From Siphonodentalium dalli (taxonomy: Eukaryota > Mollusca > Scaphopoda > Gadilida > Siphonodentaliidae), in contig CP136069.1 in assembly GCA_032622095.1 (NCBI GenBank), forward strand, positions 8,634,036 to 8,698,035: DNA of 64,000 bases. Reading direction: 5' to 3'. Positions 18,391-26,054 of the stretch are shown here, piece by piece (the stretch's first letter is position 1; each line of letters begins with the position of its first letter). Made by a program: the position numbers and the translations under genes. The notes under the pieces were generated by a model. The model ran no database searches, had not been told where the DNA came from, and was given only the letters and a program-made list of their open reading frames with translations.

Positions 18391-20163
18391 CGGTGTACCC
18401 AACAAAGCGAGGTACTTTCTTTAGAAATTGAAACAATACCGTCATAGCGAGGTACCGCGTTATTTCGTAAAATATCCGAATAAGGAGGGCACCTTTAACG
18501 AAATAACGGGAATTTTTGTAACGCATGCGTAGTAGCATTTCCGCCTAGTGCGGACGAAAATTTTTCAAAAATTTCACAAAATACAAATTTCCGTCCCCTT
18601 AAGAGAAAAAATTGTTAAAATAGCGAGGTACTTTTGGTTACTATATAAAGTACCTCGGAATGTAAGGTAAACCAACGCACACACACACACCCACACACCG
18701 CCGGATGTTTTTAATAAATTAACAATTTTTTTATTGCAGGTTCTTGAAGTTGAAACAAGAAGCGAGTGATTGGCCTAAAGGTGTAAGTTCTGAGGAGGAC
18801 AAGTTAAAATATCTAGAAGACTATGAGAAGGTTGAGGGTATTCGATTGGACCCTGCCAATATAAAAAAACAGCCTGCCTTGAGAGCCACGTCCAAAATGA
18901 TGCTGAACGTCTTATGGTAGGTATATGATTATACCATACTTTTGTTTTCTGAAAGTAAGCCCATGACGGATGTCAGTATTAAATATTATATAATTATGCT
19001 TACATAACTGTATTTACATAATTACAGGGGAAAGTTCGGCGAACGTCTAAACATGACTCAGAGCGACATAATCGATGAATCCGAGCCTGAGAAATTCTTC
19101 AACCTCATATCAGATTCTACGAAACACATGAAGGATTTTCACATAATCAACGACAGTCACATTCAGATATCATATGTTCACGACCGACACTATCTACCTG
19201 AGGATAAGAAAACAAATATGTTTATAGCGACCTTCACGACAGCATGGGCCCGTCTGAAGTTGTACAAGGAATTGGATAAGTTGGGAGAATCGGTACTCTA
19301 TTTTGATACGGGTAAGTTTTCCTTTTTTTTGTTTGTTTGTTTGTTTGTTTTTTTTAATAGAACTGTAGGGGGAGTGGGGGCATGTTAATGTCTGTTTTGA
19401 CACCTGTTACCGTTCTTAGGGGGGAGGGATACCTAAACTATTGACTCTAAAAAATAAACCTGTATTTCTTTTGAAAATAGTGTGTCCTTAATACCTTAGA
19501 TCCCAAATACCCCCCTGGAAGCATTCACTTAAAAACATGGATGTCCTCCTGAGAACCGCCTTAGCTGACTCTCCAAGTTTCTTGTTTTATAAAACCTTAT
19601 TTTATTTTCTCGCTACAGATTCTGTGATCTACGTGGAAATACCCAATGGTCCGCGGGTGGAATGTGGCAGGTATCTGGGTGATTTTACCGATGAATTGGA
19701 CGGACACACGATAACCCATTTCAGGAGCAGCGGTCCTAAAAACTATTCGTACCGGCGATCTGATGGTAAAGAGGTCTGTAAAGTGAGAGGTTTCACTTTG
19801 AGGGGTGTTAACGCTAAGGTAGTTAACTTTAAGGAAATGGACAGAATGATAAGCCTCAAAATGAAAAGCCCTCCGGAAGGTAATGAGTCATCAGATGCAT
19901 CTGCGAACACTGTATATACCAAGCGAAAAAGGGAAGGTGTGGTGGAAGTTGTGTCTAAGGTACGTGGAACAGAGAGAGCCTTATGTAAGAAGCGAAAAAG
20001 GAAGGAAAAGGATACGAACGACGTGTATATAACAGACAATAAAATAAACAGAGGACGTGACAGACCTATACTGTATAATACAATACAGAGAAAAAAATAT
20101 AGTCTGGTGTATACGAAACGTGTGATTCAAAGTAACATGGACACCCTTCCGTATGGTTATTAA
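13597..20163 (+). CDS. polB: protein-primed family B DNA polymerase (Polinton PolB), eight exons, with a phase change in exon 1
   Basis: It replicates the element by protein priming. Exons by splice-site and protein fit: 13597-15463, 15577-16076, 16168-16854, 16942-17202, 17504-17972, 18740-18916, 19028-19311, 19619-20163, about 1,596 residues in all. The N-terminal region (about 240 residues) is low-complexity with four (P/A)LDLS motifs. A Cys-rich zinc region follows. Exo I is LDFE (about 15354-15365), Exo II is HNGKAYDN (about 15875). Polymerase motif A is DFTSLYP (17566-17586), motif B is SKMMLNVLWGKFG across the exon 6/7 junction, and motif C (DTDS) is split by the last intron. The C terminus ends TLPYGY, as in relatives. 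Two oddities: the frame changes phase between 14289 and 14300 with no intron to explain it, and intron 5 has a GC donor. All introns except that one are GT-AG. Family and exon structure are confident; whether the phase change is real is open. Confidence 0.92.
13786..13977 (+). other. four PxDLS-type motifs in the polymerase N-terminal region
   Basis: Residues 64-68 (ALDLS), 83-87 (PLDLS), 104-108 (PLDLS) and 123-127 (PLDLS) are spaced 19-21 residues apart in a Ser/Gln/Pro-rich, probably disordered stretch. PLDLS is the classical short motif by which adenovirus E1A and many cellular repressors bind CtBP. The residues are seen directly; CtBP binding is inference. Confidence 0.7.
17203..17503 (+). 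repeat. polymerase intron 4 containing a duplicated exon-5 start
   Basis: The block 17280-17412 and the block 17421-17556 are tandem copies of about 135 bp. Each carries CCTCACACACCCC, a polypyrimidine tract, TATCATATTGTAG and the first about 52 bases of exon 5. The first copy therefore provides a decoy acceptor (AG at 17358-17359) and a decoy exon start with several substitutions. It then runs into the next intron copy and would reach a stop. Confidence 0.85.
17973..18739 (+). other. polymerase intron 5, GC-AG type, with CA microsatellites and a diverged internal duplication
   Basis: The only donor that keeps the reading frame is AATAA/GCAAGT at 17972/17973, a good match to the GC-AG donor consensus; the acceptor is TTTATTGCAG at 18739. 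Inside are two diverged copies of a block of about 320 bp (about 18028-18330 and 18341-18680), each starting with a (CA)n run and containing ACGAAATAACGG, TTTGTAACGCATGCGTAGTA and TTTCCGCCTAGTGCGGACGA. A third CA run lies near 18677-18696. Confidence 0.75.
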
Positions 20164-20250
20164 AGTTTATAAGGTGTCCGTATACCTTATATATGTTGTT
20201 TAGGGTATATTGAATATTATAACACATACGTATTGACAAATTCTTTAAGA

Positions 20251-20901
20251 ATGTCTCTAATACCCTTCGAACCGGATTCTAGTTTTATGGTGTGCGGTGC
20301 CACAAAGTCCGGAAAGACTCACTGGACCTTCAAGTTCTTACAACTATTGCCGGACATGGTAGCCGGAGAATACCCTCAGAAAATTATGTACTGTTATGGC
20401 GTACATCAACCACTGTTCGATGAAATGGAACGTGTTATTTCTAACATAGTGTTTCACGAAGGATTACCCTCAAAAAATGTTTTGGATGATTTCGCTGATG
20501 GTACTCCCGCCATGATTATTCTGGACGATCTCGCTCATAAGGTTCTCGACAGTCGCGACATGGAATGTCTGTGGACTCAAGGCTGTCACCATAAGCGCTT
20601 AACAACCTTGTTTCTGACTCAAAACCTGTTTCAACAAGGACGTCACGCTCGTACCATAGCCCTAAATACGTCCTACTTGGTTCTTCTAAAGAACGGTCGT
20701 GACGTGAATCAGGTCAAATATTTAGGTCAACAGCTTTTTCCTGGAAAATCAAGTTTCTTGAGTGATTGTTATAAGGATGCTGTACTGGATCGGCGTTACA
20801 AATATTTGATACTGGATACCGCCCCGAATACTGATCAGGATTTGCGTGTGCGAACAGATGTGTTTCCAGGGGAATATCCCATAATATATAAACCTTTATA
20901 A
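20251..20901 (+). CDS. A32/FtsK-HerA-type genome-packaging ATPase
   Basis: 216 residues from the ATG at 20251; the frame is open six codons further upstream but only with TTG. The Walker A motif GATKSGKT is at residues 16-23, directly after a short beta strand (FMVC). Walker B, MIILDD, is at 88-93. A sensor-like segment (LTTLFLTQNLFQQGRHARTI) follows, typical of the Polinton/adintovirus and poxvirus A32 packaging ATPases. In virus-like elements this motor pumps genomic DNA into the capsid. It starts 87 bp after the polymerase stop and is followed two bases later by the next small gene, so a shared transcript is likely. The protein appears intact and of normal length for the family (about 200-250 residues). 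Confidence 0.94.
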   Translation: MSLIPFEPDSSFMVCGATKSGKTHWTFKFLQLLPDMVAGEYPQKIMYCYGVHQPLFDEMERVISNIVFHEGLPSKNVLDDFADGTPAMIILDDLAHKVLDSRDMECLWTQGCHHKRLTTLFLTQNLFQQGRHARTIALNTSYLVLLKNGRDVNQVKYLGQQLFPGKSSFLSDCYKDAVLDRRYKYLILDTAPNTDQDLRVRTDVFPGEYPIIYKPL

Positions 20902-20903
20902 GG

Positions 20904-21212
20904 ATGAGTGAACTAATAAAAAGAAATATAAATTTTCTGTTCATGGTATCTTCTAGTGGTTCAAAGAAACAACTATCGTCCATTTTGATGTCTGCTACTT
21001 TCGACCAAGTAAAAAGCATTGCCGAAATTTGTTTGAACTTTTTATTCGGAGGGTTGCCAGTCACGAACGTAGATAATTTAAAAACCTACAGAGACGTCTA
21101 TAGGCGTCTTTCGGATCCCAAAATAGGCGTGAAACAGAAAAAAATACTCTTGATTCGCCGACCTGGAGCCGTTAGCACATTGCTGAAAAACATTCCCTTA
21201 AGAGACTTATGA
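20904..21212 (+). CDS. small conserved-type Polinton protein downstream of the ATPase
   Basis: 102 residues from ATG. The layout is an N-terminal basic/hydrophobic stretch (LIKRNINFLFMVSSSGSKKQ), an ILMSATFDQVKSIAEICLNF helix, and a basic C-terminal half (KQKKILLIRRPGAVSTLL) that ends in a short hydrophobic segment. From memory, small proteins with this helix-basic-hydrophobic plan commonly follow the ATPase in invertebrate Polintons; their role is not established, and virion core or membrane-active proteins have been suggested by analogy with adenovirus minor proteins. It begins two bases after the ATPase stop and its own stop overlaps the next start (ATGA at 21209-21212), so translation is probably coupled. 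Coding is well supported by position and overlap; function is unknown. Confidence 0.75.
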   Translation: MSELIKRNINFLFMVSSSGSKKQLSSILMSATFDQVKSIAEICLNFLFGGLPVTNVDNLKTYRDVYRRLSDPKIGVKQKKILLIRRPGAVSTLLKNIPLRDL

Positions 21213-21451
21213 TGTCCGCGTTTGGGAAAAATATTCTGATTCCATTCGAAAAGTATCAACAGCTAGTTGATAAATGTGGTGACATTAAAGGGACAGTTAG
21301 TGTTAAGAAAGGATCTATTGCTGAGAGTACTGACGTTGTTCCTAAATCTCTACCTGTTATTAAAAACAATGCTTCTGAGGATGTTCCTAAAGCTCCACCC
21401 GGAATAAGAAAGAATGATTTGAAATATAAATGGTTGTCTGCCTACAAGTAG
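21209..21451 (+). CDS. small Polinton protein of unknown function, possibly shortened
   Basis: 80 residues. The start ATG overlaps the TGA of the preceding gene (ATGATG at 21209-21214), the classic stop-restart overlap of compact viral genomes. The N terminus (FGKNILIPFEKYQQLVDK) and the proline-rich C terminus (PPGIRKN...KWL) resemble, from memory, the two ends of a longer protein often found in this position in Polintons. The low-complexity middle here is only about 40 residues, so this may be a compact version or an internally deleted one. It is the last plus-strand gene; facing poly(A) signals follow. Function is unknown. Confidence 0.6.
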   Translation: MMSAFGKNILIPFEKYQQLVDKCGDIKGTVSVKKGSIAESTDVVPKSLPVIKNNASEDVPKAPPGIRKNDLKYKWLSAYK

Positions 21452-21849
21452 ATGATGATGTATTATAGTTTGAGTTTTGTTTTAAATCATAGCCCTCCCC
21501 CCAGGGGAAAGGGTAGTTACTTTTCACGTAAATATTATTTGATGTGTGCGTATATTTTTGAAAAACTTTTAAGCACATATATATATATATATATATTTTT
21601 TTTTTTTAAATATACTCTAACATCTGTGTAAATTTAAAAAAATAAAAAACAATAAACCCTACCCCCACCAGGATTATTCATACCTCTAACCAGGTTCATT
21701 AACCAAACCCTCTCTAATGATGGAAACAAGTGGACAAACATATTGTTACGTAATTTTTTTATTTGATACAAAGCATTTTTTAAAAACAAACAAAAAATAG
21801 TTACAATACAAAATATATTTACATCTATTTTACACAAAGGAATTACGTT
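21452..21849. terminator. convergent 3' region with facing polyadenylation signals
   Basis: Plus-strand AATAAA at 21641-21646 and 21651-21656 serves the polymerase/ATPase block. A minus-strand AATAAA (TTTATT at 21758-21763) serves the capsid block. The region is AT-rich with a TA microsatellite near 21580-21596 and contains no coding frame. A protease gene would often be expected near the morphogenesis genes, but nothing fits here. Confidence 0.6.
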
Positions 21850-23121
21850 TTAAACGTGCATGAAAACGTTTCTGTCTTTGTCAATAGTAAAGTGTGAGGG
21901 GAAGGTTCCGTACACTAACACTATTATGGTATCTCCCAATGCTTTCGAGAATTTCAAGTCAAGTTGAACTAATCCTTTATTAATAGCAGAACACATCTGT
22001 CCATCCGGTTCAATACAGAATATGGTGTATCCTTTTTCAAACTCTTCCCTGTCAATGTCAACGTTTGGAAATGCGCGCACTAGACTACCGTATGCCTCCA
22101 AATAATCCTTAGAATCAAAGTTCATGCTCAATGGTTTGAACGGTACGGACCTGCCATCCACGCTGAATGACAACTGGGTGCAACTATTTCCTTCAAAATT
22201 AAATCCATTGTGTTTGTAGTCTCCGTTAAAAGATTGGGCCGATATCATGGTAATCAGAACTCGTTGAGGAATGTCTCCTTGAAATATGTCTGTAGTTGAA
22301 AAATTGAACGATCCTCTAGGCACGGAAAATGTTTTGATAGAAGTTTTCTGGTAAGGGTACACAGCATCGTTTTTACATATTTGCTTTTCTATACATTTTC
22401 TAGATTCTTCATTTTGTTTGATGAAACAAACTGCATACTTAGCATCTAAAATCTTCACCTTGTATTTAGGAGTACTTTCTGCACTCATTAAGGCGAATGA
22501 GTTTTTGTTGGGGGTTAAAGTGATTCTTATAGGAACACCATTCAAAATGTATCTGTCCTGCTGGCACAAGTCATGTTGTAAAGCTCCTTGCAATGTAATT
22601 TCAAAATTTTCAAATTTCGAGGTCCTGCTGTAAATACTAGCGTTTCGACCTTTGATACCAGGTGAGTCCATAGCTTCACTTTCATCTTTAATAAACATCT
22701 GTTGCGATAAGGCATTTTCTTGATAATTAATATCAGAGTTTAGTAATATATCCAGATACGCCTTGTAATGGTATAAATTTCTCCACATTGCCGTTTGTTG
22801 TAATTCTATATTCACTGAATTGAATACAGAATGTAATGGAGAATTAATAACACCAACATCGGGCATCGTGATCGTCTCTGGGTCATTCTCCGTAGCGGGC
22901 ACGGTGGTGGTTTTAAGTTTGGTGCCATTTTCGTCGGTCAGAGAAATCTTGAGTTTTAATATACTCTCTTTTAAACTAATAAAGTCATTGGATGTCGCGG
23001 GAATATAAAATTCCAGAGGAGAGTTTTCCGAAATATGATTGACAGTATTGTATTCGATCCATTCTTTAGGCATGTGCTTATAAGATTCATCCTTATGGTG
23101 AAATTGAGGTAAATTTTCCAT
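21850..23121 (-). CDS. major capsid protein (double jelly-roll hexon-like)
   Basis: 423 residues from the ATG at 23121-23119 (the frame is open three codons further but only to TTG). The opening (LPQFHHKDESYKHMPKEW followed by N-x-SPLEFYIPA) and the phrases LHSVFNSVNIELQ, NAVYPYQKTSIKTFSVPRG and DIFQGDIPQRVLITM are characteristic of the invertebrate Maverick capsid family whose C. elegans member is annotated F54H12.2. This family is predicted to fold as a double jelly roll and form the capsid shell. The frame is intact. It overlaps the 3' end of the basic-protein gene by 29 bases, as expected for tightly packed late genes. It ends just before the convergent poly(A) signals. The family call rests on remembered sequence character, not on a search. 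Confidence 0.88.
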   Translation of the reverse strand: MENLPQFHHKDESYKHMPKEWIEYNTVNHISENSPLEFYIPATSNDFISLKESILKLKISLTDENGTKLKTTTVPATENDPETITMPDVGVINSPLHSVFNSVNIELQQTAMWRNLYHYKAYLDILLNSDINYQENALSQQMFIKDESEAMDSPGIKGRNASIYSRTSKFENFEITLQGALQHDLCQQDRYILNGVPIRITLTPNKNSFALMSAESTPKYKVKILDAKYAVCFIKQNEESRKCIEKQICKNDAVYPYQKTSIKTFSVPRGSFNFSTTDIFQGDIPQRVLITMISAQSFNGDYKHNGFNFEGNSCTQLSFSVDGRSVPFKPLSMNFDSKDYLEAYGSLVRAFPNVDIDREEFEKGYTIFCIEPDGQMCSAINKGLVQLDLKFSKALGDTIIVLVYGTFPSHFTIDKDRNVFMHV

Positions 23122-23353
23122 GTTTGTCAAAGATATCAGGTTTGTTAGGCTTTTTCCTCGGGGTTTTCTTAAATTTCTTCTTATTTAGTTTTTTAAAAAC
23201 CTTTTTGCATGCTGTAGTTTTCTTTCTCTTCACCTTTTTTTGTACCTTCCTTATAACAATTTTAGGTTTGGATGCCCTTATGACCCCCATATCCTTCACA
23301 GCTGGCAAATAAGTCCTTTGCTTCACATTAAAATAATACCTAGTGCCCACCAT
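23093..23353 (-). CDS. Lys/Arg-rich core-like small protein
   Basis: 86 residues from ATG. The middle third is extremely basic (for example RKVQKKVKRKK and FKKLNKKKFKKTPRKK) with almost no acidic residues, the composition of DNA-condensing virion core proteins such as adenovirus pVII/mu (pX)-type proteins. The N terminus (VGTRYYFNVKQRTYLPAVKD) is conserved-looking. It is placed directly upstream of, and overlapping, the capsid gene. A role in packaging or capsid entry of DNA is inference from composition and position; homology to a named adenovirus protein is not shown. Confidence 0.7.
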   Translation of the reverse strand: MVGTRYYFNVKQRTYLPAVKDMGVIRASKPKIVIRKVQKKVKRKKTTACKKVFKKLNKKKFKKTPRKKPNKPDIFDKHGKFTSISP

Positions 23354-23406
23354 TCTGTATAAGTAATGTACAGTTTACTTTGTCGGTTTTTACAGGTTTT
23401 AAATTT

Positions 23407-23727
23407 TCATTTAGCAGATATATCCTTATAAAGTTTGAATATCCTTTCACTGGAACCGCCTCTCGTCCAGAAAAATCTTGACTGCCTTTTCCGTATATAG
23501 CCTCTCAATATTTGTAGTCTCAAACCATTTACATTAGATTCCATGCACAGGTCACAGCAGACGTACGTTACTTTGTTCCTAAATTTAGGTTGTACTGTTA
23601 TTTGTTCCAGCGTTATTGTAGAATTGTCGTTAAATAGTATGTTGAGCGGTATAGGTGCTATAAAGTCACTGCCTGTATTATTTGAAAACAGATCACTATA
23701 TTTATCACTGGATAAGTACAGTTTCAT
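23407..23727 (-). CDS. penton-like minor capsid protein, short
   Basis: 106 residues from ATG. The opening MKLYLSSDKYSDLFSNNTGS followed by DF and a proline turn matches the N-terminal strand of the Polinton minor capsid (penton, single jelly-roll) proteins, which typically start with a (L/V)-x-L-(P/S)-SN-x...(F/Y)-x-NNT-x-S-x-F pattern. A second recognisable phrase is YVCCDLCMESNVNGLRLQIL. Relatives are usually about twice as long and continue with a further strand region; here the frame stops after LYKDISAK. The gene may therefore be internally deleted or truncated. The ATG overlaps the integrase stop (ATGA, 23724-23727). Confidence 0.5.
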   Translation of the reverse strand: MKLYLSSDKYSDLFSNNTGSDFIAPIPLNILFNDNSTITLEQITVQPKFRNKVTYVCCDLCMESNVNGLRLQILRGYIRKRQSRFFWTRGGSSERIFKLYKDISAK

Positions 23728-24797
23728 GTATCGTAATTAATAACATCAGCTTCCGGTATCCAACTGTCGAATTTAGGACCCCAATTCAACCAGCGAACAA
23801 GTACTCTATTACGACTCCTTTTAAGTATATTTTCAATACGGTAAGTAGCATCAGGATCAACAATGACGAACTGTAGCTCTTGCTCATAGAAGGAACCCGT
23901 TACATTTTCACCATTCCAGTCATGTATCTTATAAACGTTGACACCCCCACGTCGATATCTGCGAACCACGGTAAATATTTCACCTGTCCACTTCTTGTAG
24001 AATTCTCGATCATACACTTCTTTAACATGGGAAATGCGTACTCTGTCCTCAATTTTAAACTTGTATTTTTTAGTCTTTCGGTTCTGATTACGCGAACGTA
24101 ATTTTTGTTGATATCGAACTTCCGATTCTGTATCAGCATTCACACCTACAGGCGCAAAACCTGTAGACCCATGTACAGTGTTATTATAACTGTTAACAAC
24201 ATCTTGTAGTATCTCCGAATAATCTTTTAAATTATTATGTACCAGATACCTATATATCCTTGTTTTCAAAGTCTTTATCAATCTCTCAGCGTAGCTGGCT
24301 TTGATTTCATTTTCAGTAGACCGATACTTAATACCTTGTTCTTTAAATAGCTTTTGTACCGTTCGCGAATTAAAGTCTGTGCCCTTGTCAGACCTGATAA
24401 TACGAGGTTTACGAGTTCCGTTTTCAAATATATCTCTGAAAGCCTGGGAGACGTTCTTTGCATCTTTCTTCAATAAAGCACGACACCATGCGAATCTTGA
24501 AAACACGTCTATGGCGACCAGTATGTACCGGTAATTACTTCCTGATGCCCCCATGTCAGCGAGATCACAATCCCACATAGAGTCTGTACGTTCAACGACG
24601 AATCTACTTCTCGGAAATTTACGTCTGGAAGGTCTGACTAATGAATATGTTTCTTGCGAAGCTAGCCATTTCCGGATTTGCTTTCTGCTAACATCGTAAA
24701 TTTCTGCACTCTTCACGGCTTGATACAGTTTTTCTACGCCTCCTAAACTTCCTGGTTCTGAAGGATTATAATACACAGATTTTAAATATTCATCCAT
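23724..24797 (-). CDS. retrovirus-like DDE integrase with C-terminal chromodomain
   Basis: 357 residues from the ATG at 24797 (the frame is open five codons further, TTG only). An N-terminal zinc/HTH-like region (YLKSVYYNPSEPGSLGG...IRKWL) precedes the rve core: D78 in WDCDLADM, D137 in RSDKGTDF, and E171 in KASYAERLIKTLK, the D-D-E triad with the expected spacing. An SH3-like segment (KFKIEDRVRISH...KKWTGEIFTV) follows, then a chromodomain at about 317-357 (YRIENILKRSRNRVLVRW...FDSWIPEADV). Polinton integrases insert the element and create the 6-bp target duplication seen here. The chromodomain probably steers integration towards particular chromatin. The frame is intact. The start overlaps the 3' end of the TBP-like frame by eight bases. 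Confidence 0.95.
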   Translation of the reverse strand: MDEYLKSVYYNPSEPGSLGGVEKLYQAVKSAEIYDVSRKQIRKWLASQETYSLVRPSRRKFPRSRFVVERTDSMWDCDLADMGASGSNYRYILVAIDVFSRFAWCRALLKKDAKNVSQAFRDIFENGTRKPRIIRSDKGTDFNSRTVQKLFKEQGIKYRSTENEIKASYAERLIKTLKTRIYRYLVHNNLKDYSEILQDVVNSYNNTVHGSTGFAPVGVNADTESEVRYQQKLRSRNQNRKTKKYKFKIEDRVRISHVKEVYDREFYKKWTGEIFTVVRRYRRGGVNVYKIHDWNGENVTGSFYEQELQFVIVDPDATYRIENILKRSRNRVLVRWLNWGPKFDSWIPEADVINYDT

Positions 24798-25302
24798 AAC
24801 CACAGCATCCAATTTCCAGAAGTTTAGGTAATACGATACCGTGCAACTGACGGTAGTTCTCTATACCCGTTATTAATACTGTACCTTTAAGGTGACATGT
24901 AAAATGTATCCTTCCCACATAAAAAGTGACAGCAGGGAATATTTCAGGGTTGTAATTACCCCCTAAGTATTATGTTATTAGTTCGGGTAATAATCTTGAA
25001 CATTTGTAGACAGCCGATATTGTAATCACCCTTATTTTGACAATATGCACGCTGTATCCTGTTTTCTGTATAAGACGTGCGTACTTCCTTAGTCTCCTTG
25101 TACCTTTATCAATATTAGCAGCACCACCAGCGCACATGATTTTTCCTGTTCTATATAGCCAGCAACAACCGCCTATTGAACGATGTTTCCAAATTAAGAA
25201 TCCTCTATGACACTTAACATTAGACAGTACATGCACTAAATAGTTTATGTCTATAACACATTGCAAATCGCTGGAACACACCACGTTCGTTATCCTAACC
25301 AT
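24790..25302 (-). pseudogene. TATA-binding-protein-like protein, interrupted by an in-frame TAA
   Basis: From the ATG at 25302 the frame reads a TBP-type repeat: ITNVVCSSDLQCVIDINYL, then FLIWKHRSIGGCCWLYRTGKI, then a CAGGAANIDKGTRRLRKYAR-LIQK stretch. This is the TBP core pattern of strand, helix, F-x3-(I/L)-x-R, SGK-(M/V)-V-x-(T/A)-GA, and the A-x-RKYA-R-x-(L/I)-QK helix. After a TAA at 24970-24972 the same frame stays open and reads the rest of a second repeat (NYNPEIFPAV, then IHFTCHLKGTVLITGI) to a TGA at 24790-24792. The gene is therefore TBP-like across about 170 codons with one stop in the middle, either a mutation, readthrough or error. TBP binds TATA boxes and nucleates transcription; an element-coded version could direct late transcription. 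It lies between the small membrane protein and the integrase and overlaps the integrase start. Confidence 0.82.
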
Positions 25303-25332
25303 AGTGATAACAATCACATTTGTCTGGTAGGT

Positions 25333-25569
25333 TTATATGTTATTAGGAACCCTTCTTCTACTTATAGTAGGGGCCGGTAACAAATACCCTGCAGATGAAC
25401 TCAAAAGACTTGTCCATAGCGTGGCTGCTTCGTGTCCTATTGACAGGTTGACGATAGATGTTATTATAATCGTATACAAAATTATTATTTGACAGAAATA
25501 AACAATTTCTGATCTCGGTACCTTTTTACCTAACCACTGCCATTTTTCTGATGAAGTATCGTTTTCCAT
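25333..25569 (-). CDS. small two-helix membrane protein of the Polinton type
   Basis: 78 residues from ATG. The N terminus KWQWLGKKVPRSEIVYF leads into a hydrophobic helix (about 24-44), then the phrase NLSIGHEAATLWTSLLSSSAGYLLP spanning a second hydrophobic segment (about 50-65), and a short basic tail (ISRRRV). From memory this W-LGK-x-VP-(R/K)-SEI...NLSIG...LW-x-(A/S)-LLSS...GYLLP-x-P pattern is strikingly constant among Polinton ORFs of invertebrates, but it has no assigned function. A virion or membrane-remodelling role is a guess. It is the first gene of the right-hand minus-strand block, about 100 bp inside the right terminal repeat. The frame is intact. Confidence 0.8.
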   Translation of the reverse strand: MENDTSSEKWQWLGKKVPRSEIVYFCQIIILYTIIITSIVNLSIGHEAATLWTSLLSSSAGYLLPAPTISRRRVPNNI

Positions 25570-25641
25570 TATGACGTTTACAGATAGTTAGTGTAAGCGT
25601 TTCCTTATTATTTTTACCATATGTAGGTGTGGCTTAACTAC

Positions 25642-25649
25642 TGACGTCA
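25642..25649. promoter_or_regulatory. CRE-like palindrome near the right end
   Basis: TGACGTCA, the consensus cAMP-response/ATF site, lies 73 bp upstream of the small membrane-protein ATG and about 20 bp inside the right terminal repeat. A further TGACATCA is nearby (25659-25666). Adenovirus early promoters use such sites, so a role in driving the right-hand block is possible; this is inference from a short motif. Confidence 0.35.
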
Positions 25650-25667
25650 GCATTCCAGTGACATCAT

Positions 25668-26054
25668 TACTTTACTAATGTGCACACACGTATGTTTTTC
25701 TGTTATGTAACTACCTTAAGTCCATATAAATAGTTGTAACGGAGATGATGCCAAGCGGTGCCAAAAATAGGAATTTACCATTTTTGCCCCTAAAGATAAA
25801 GTGTGATATACAATGCCAAAAATAGGAATTTACCATTTTTGCCCCTAAAGATAAAGTGTGATATAAAATGCCAAAAAATAGGAATTTAACATTTTTGGCA
25901 TGGTGCCATAAACGGTTCCATATGGTACCATCGATGGTGTCATACAATGCCAAATATAGTCTTTTACCATTTTTGGCATGGTGCCATAGACGGTGCCATA
26001 TGGTGCCAACATGGCATTTACCATTTATGCCCCTAAACCGGTGTGTATGCTGCT
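25668..26054 (-). repeat. right terminal inverted repeat of the Polinton
   Basis: Reverse complement of 5977-6363 with one internal mismatch and a two-base difference near the inner edge. It ends ...GTGTGTATGCTGCT immediately before the right copy of the target duplication GATGCG (26055-26060). Confidence 0.96.

Larger units (their letters stand above)
5977..26054. mobile_element. Polinton/Maverick (adintovirus-like) element, full length
   Basis: The 20,078-bp unit begins AGCAGCATACACACCGG and ends with its reverse complement. It has 387-bp terminal inverted repeats and is flanked by GATGCG on both sides (5971-5976 and 26055-26060). Terminal AG...CT and a 6-bp target duplication are hallmarks of Polintons. 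Inside are the diagnostic genes: protein-primed polymerase B, retroviral-type integrase, A32/FtsK-like ATPase and a major capsid protein, with small accessory proteins. Gene blocks are minus (7.4-13.4 kb), plus (13.6-21.45 kb) and minus (21.85-25.57 kb). The adenovirus-like protease is not found. Several genes carry stops or phase changes, so this copy is probably defective although its ends are nearly identical. Confidence 0.96.
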
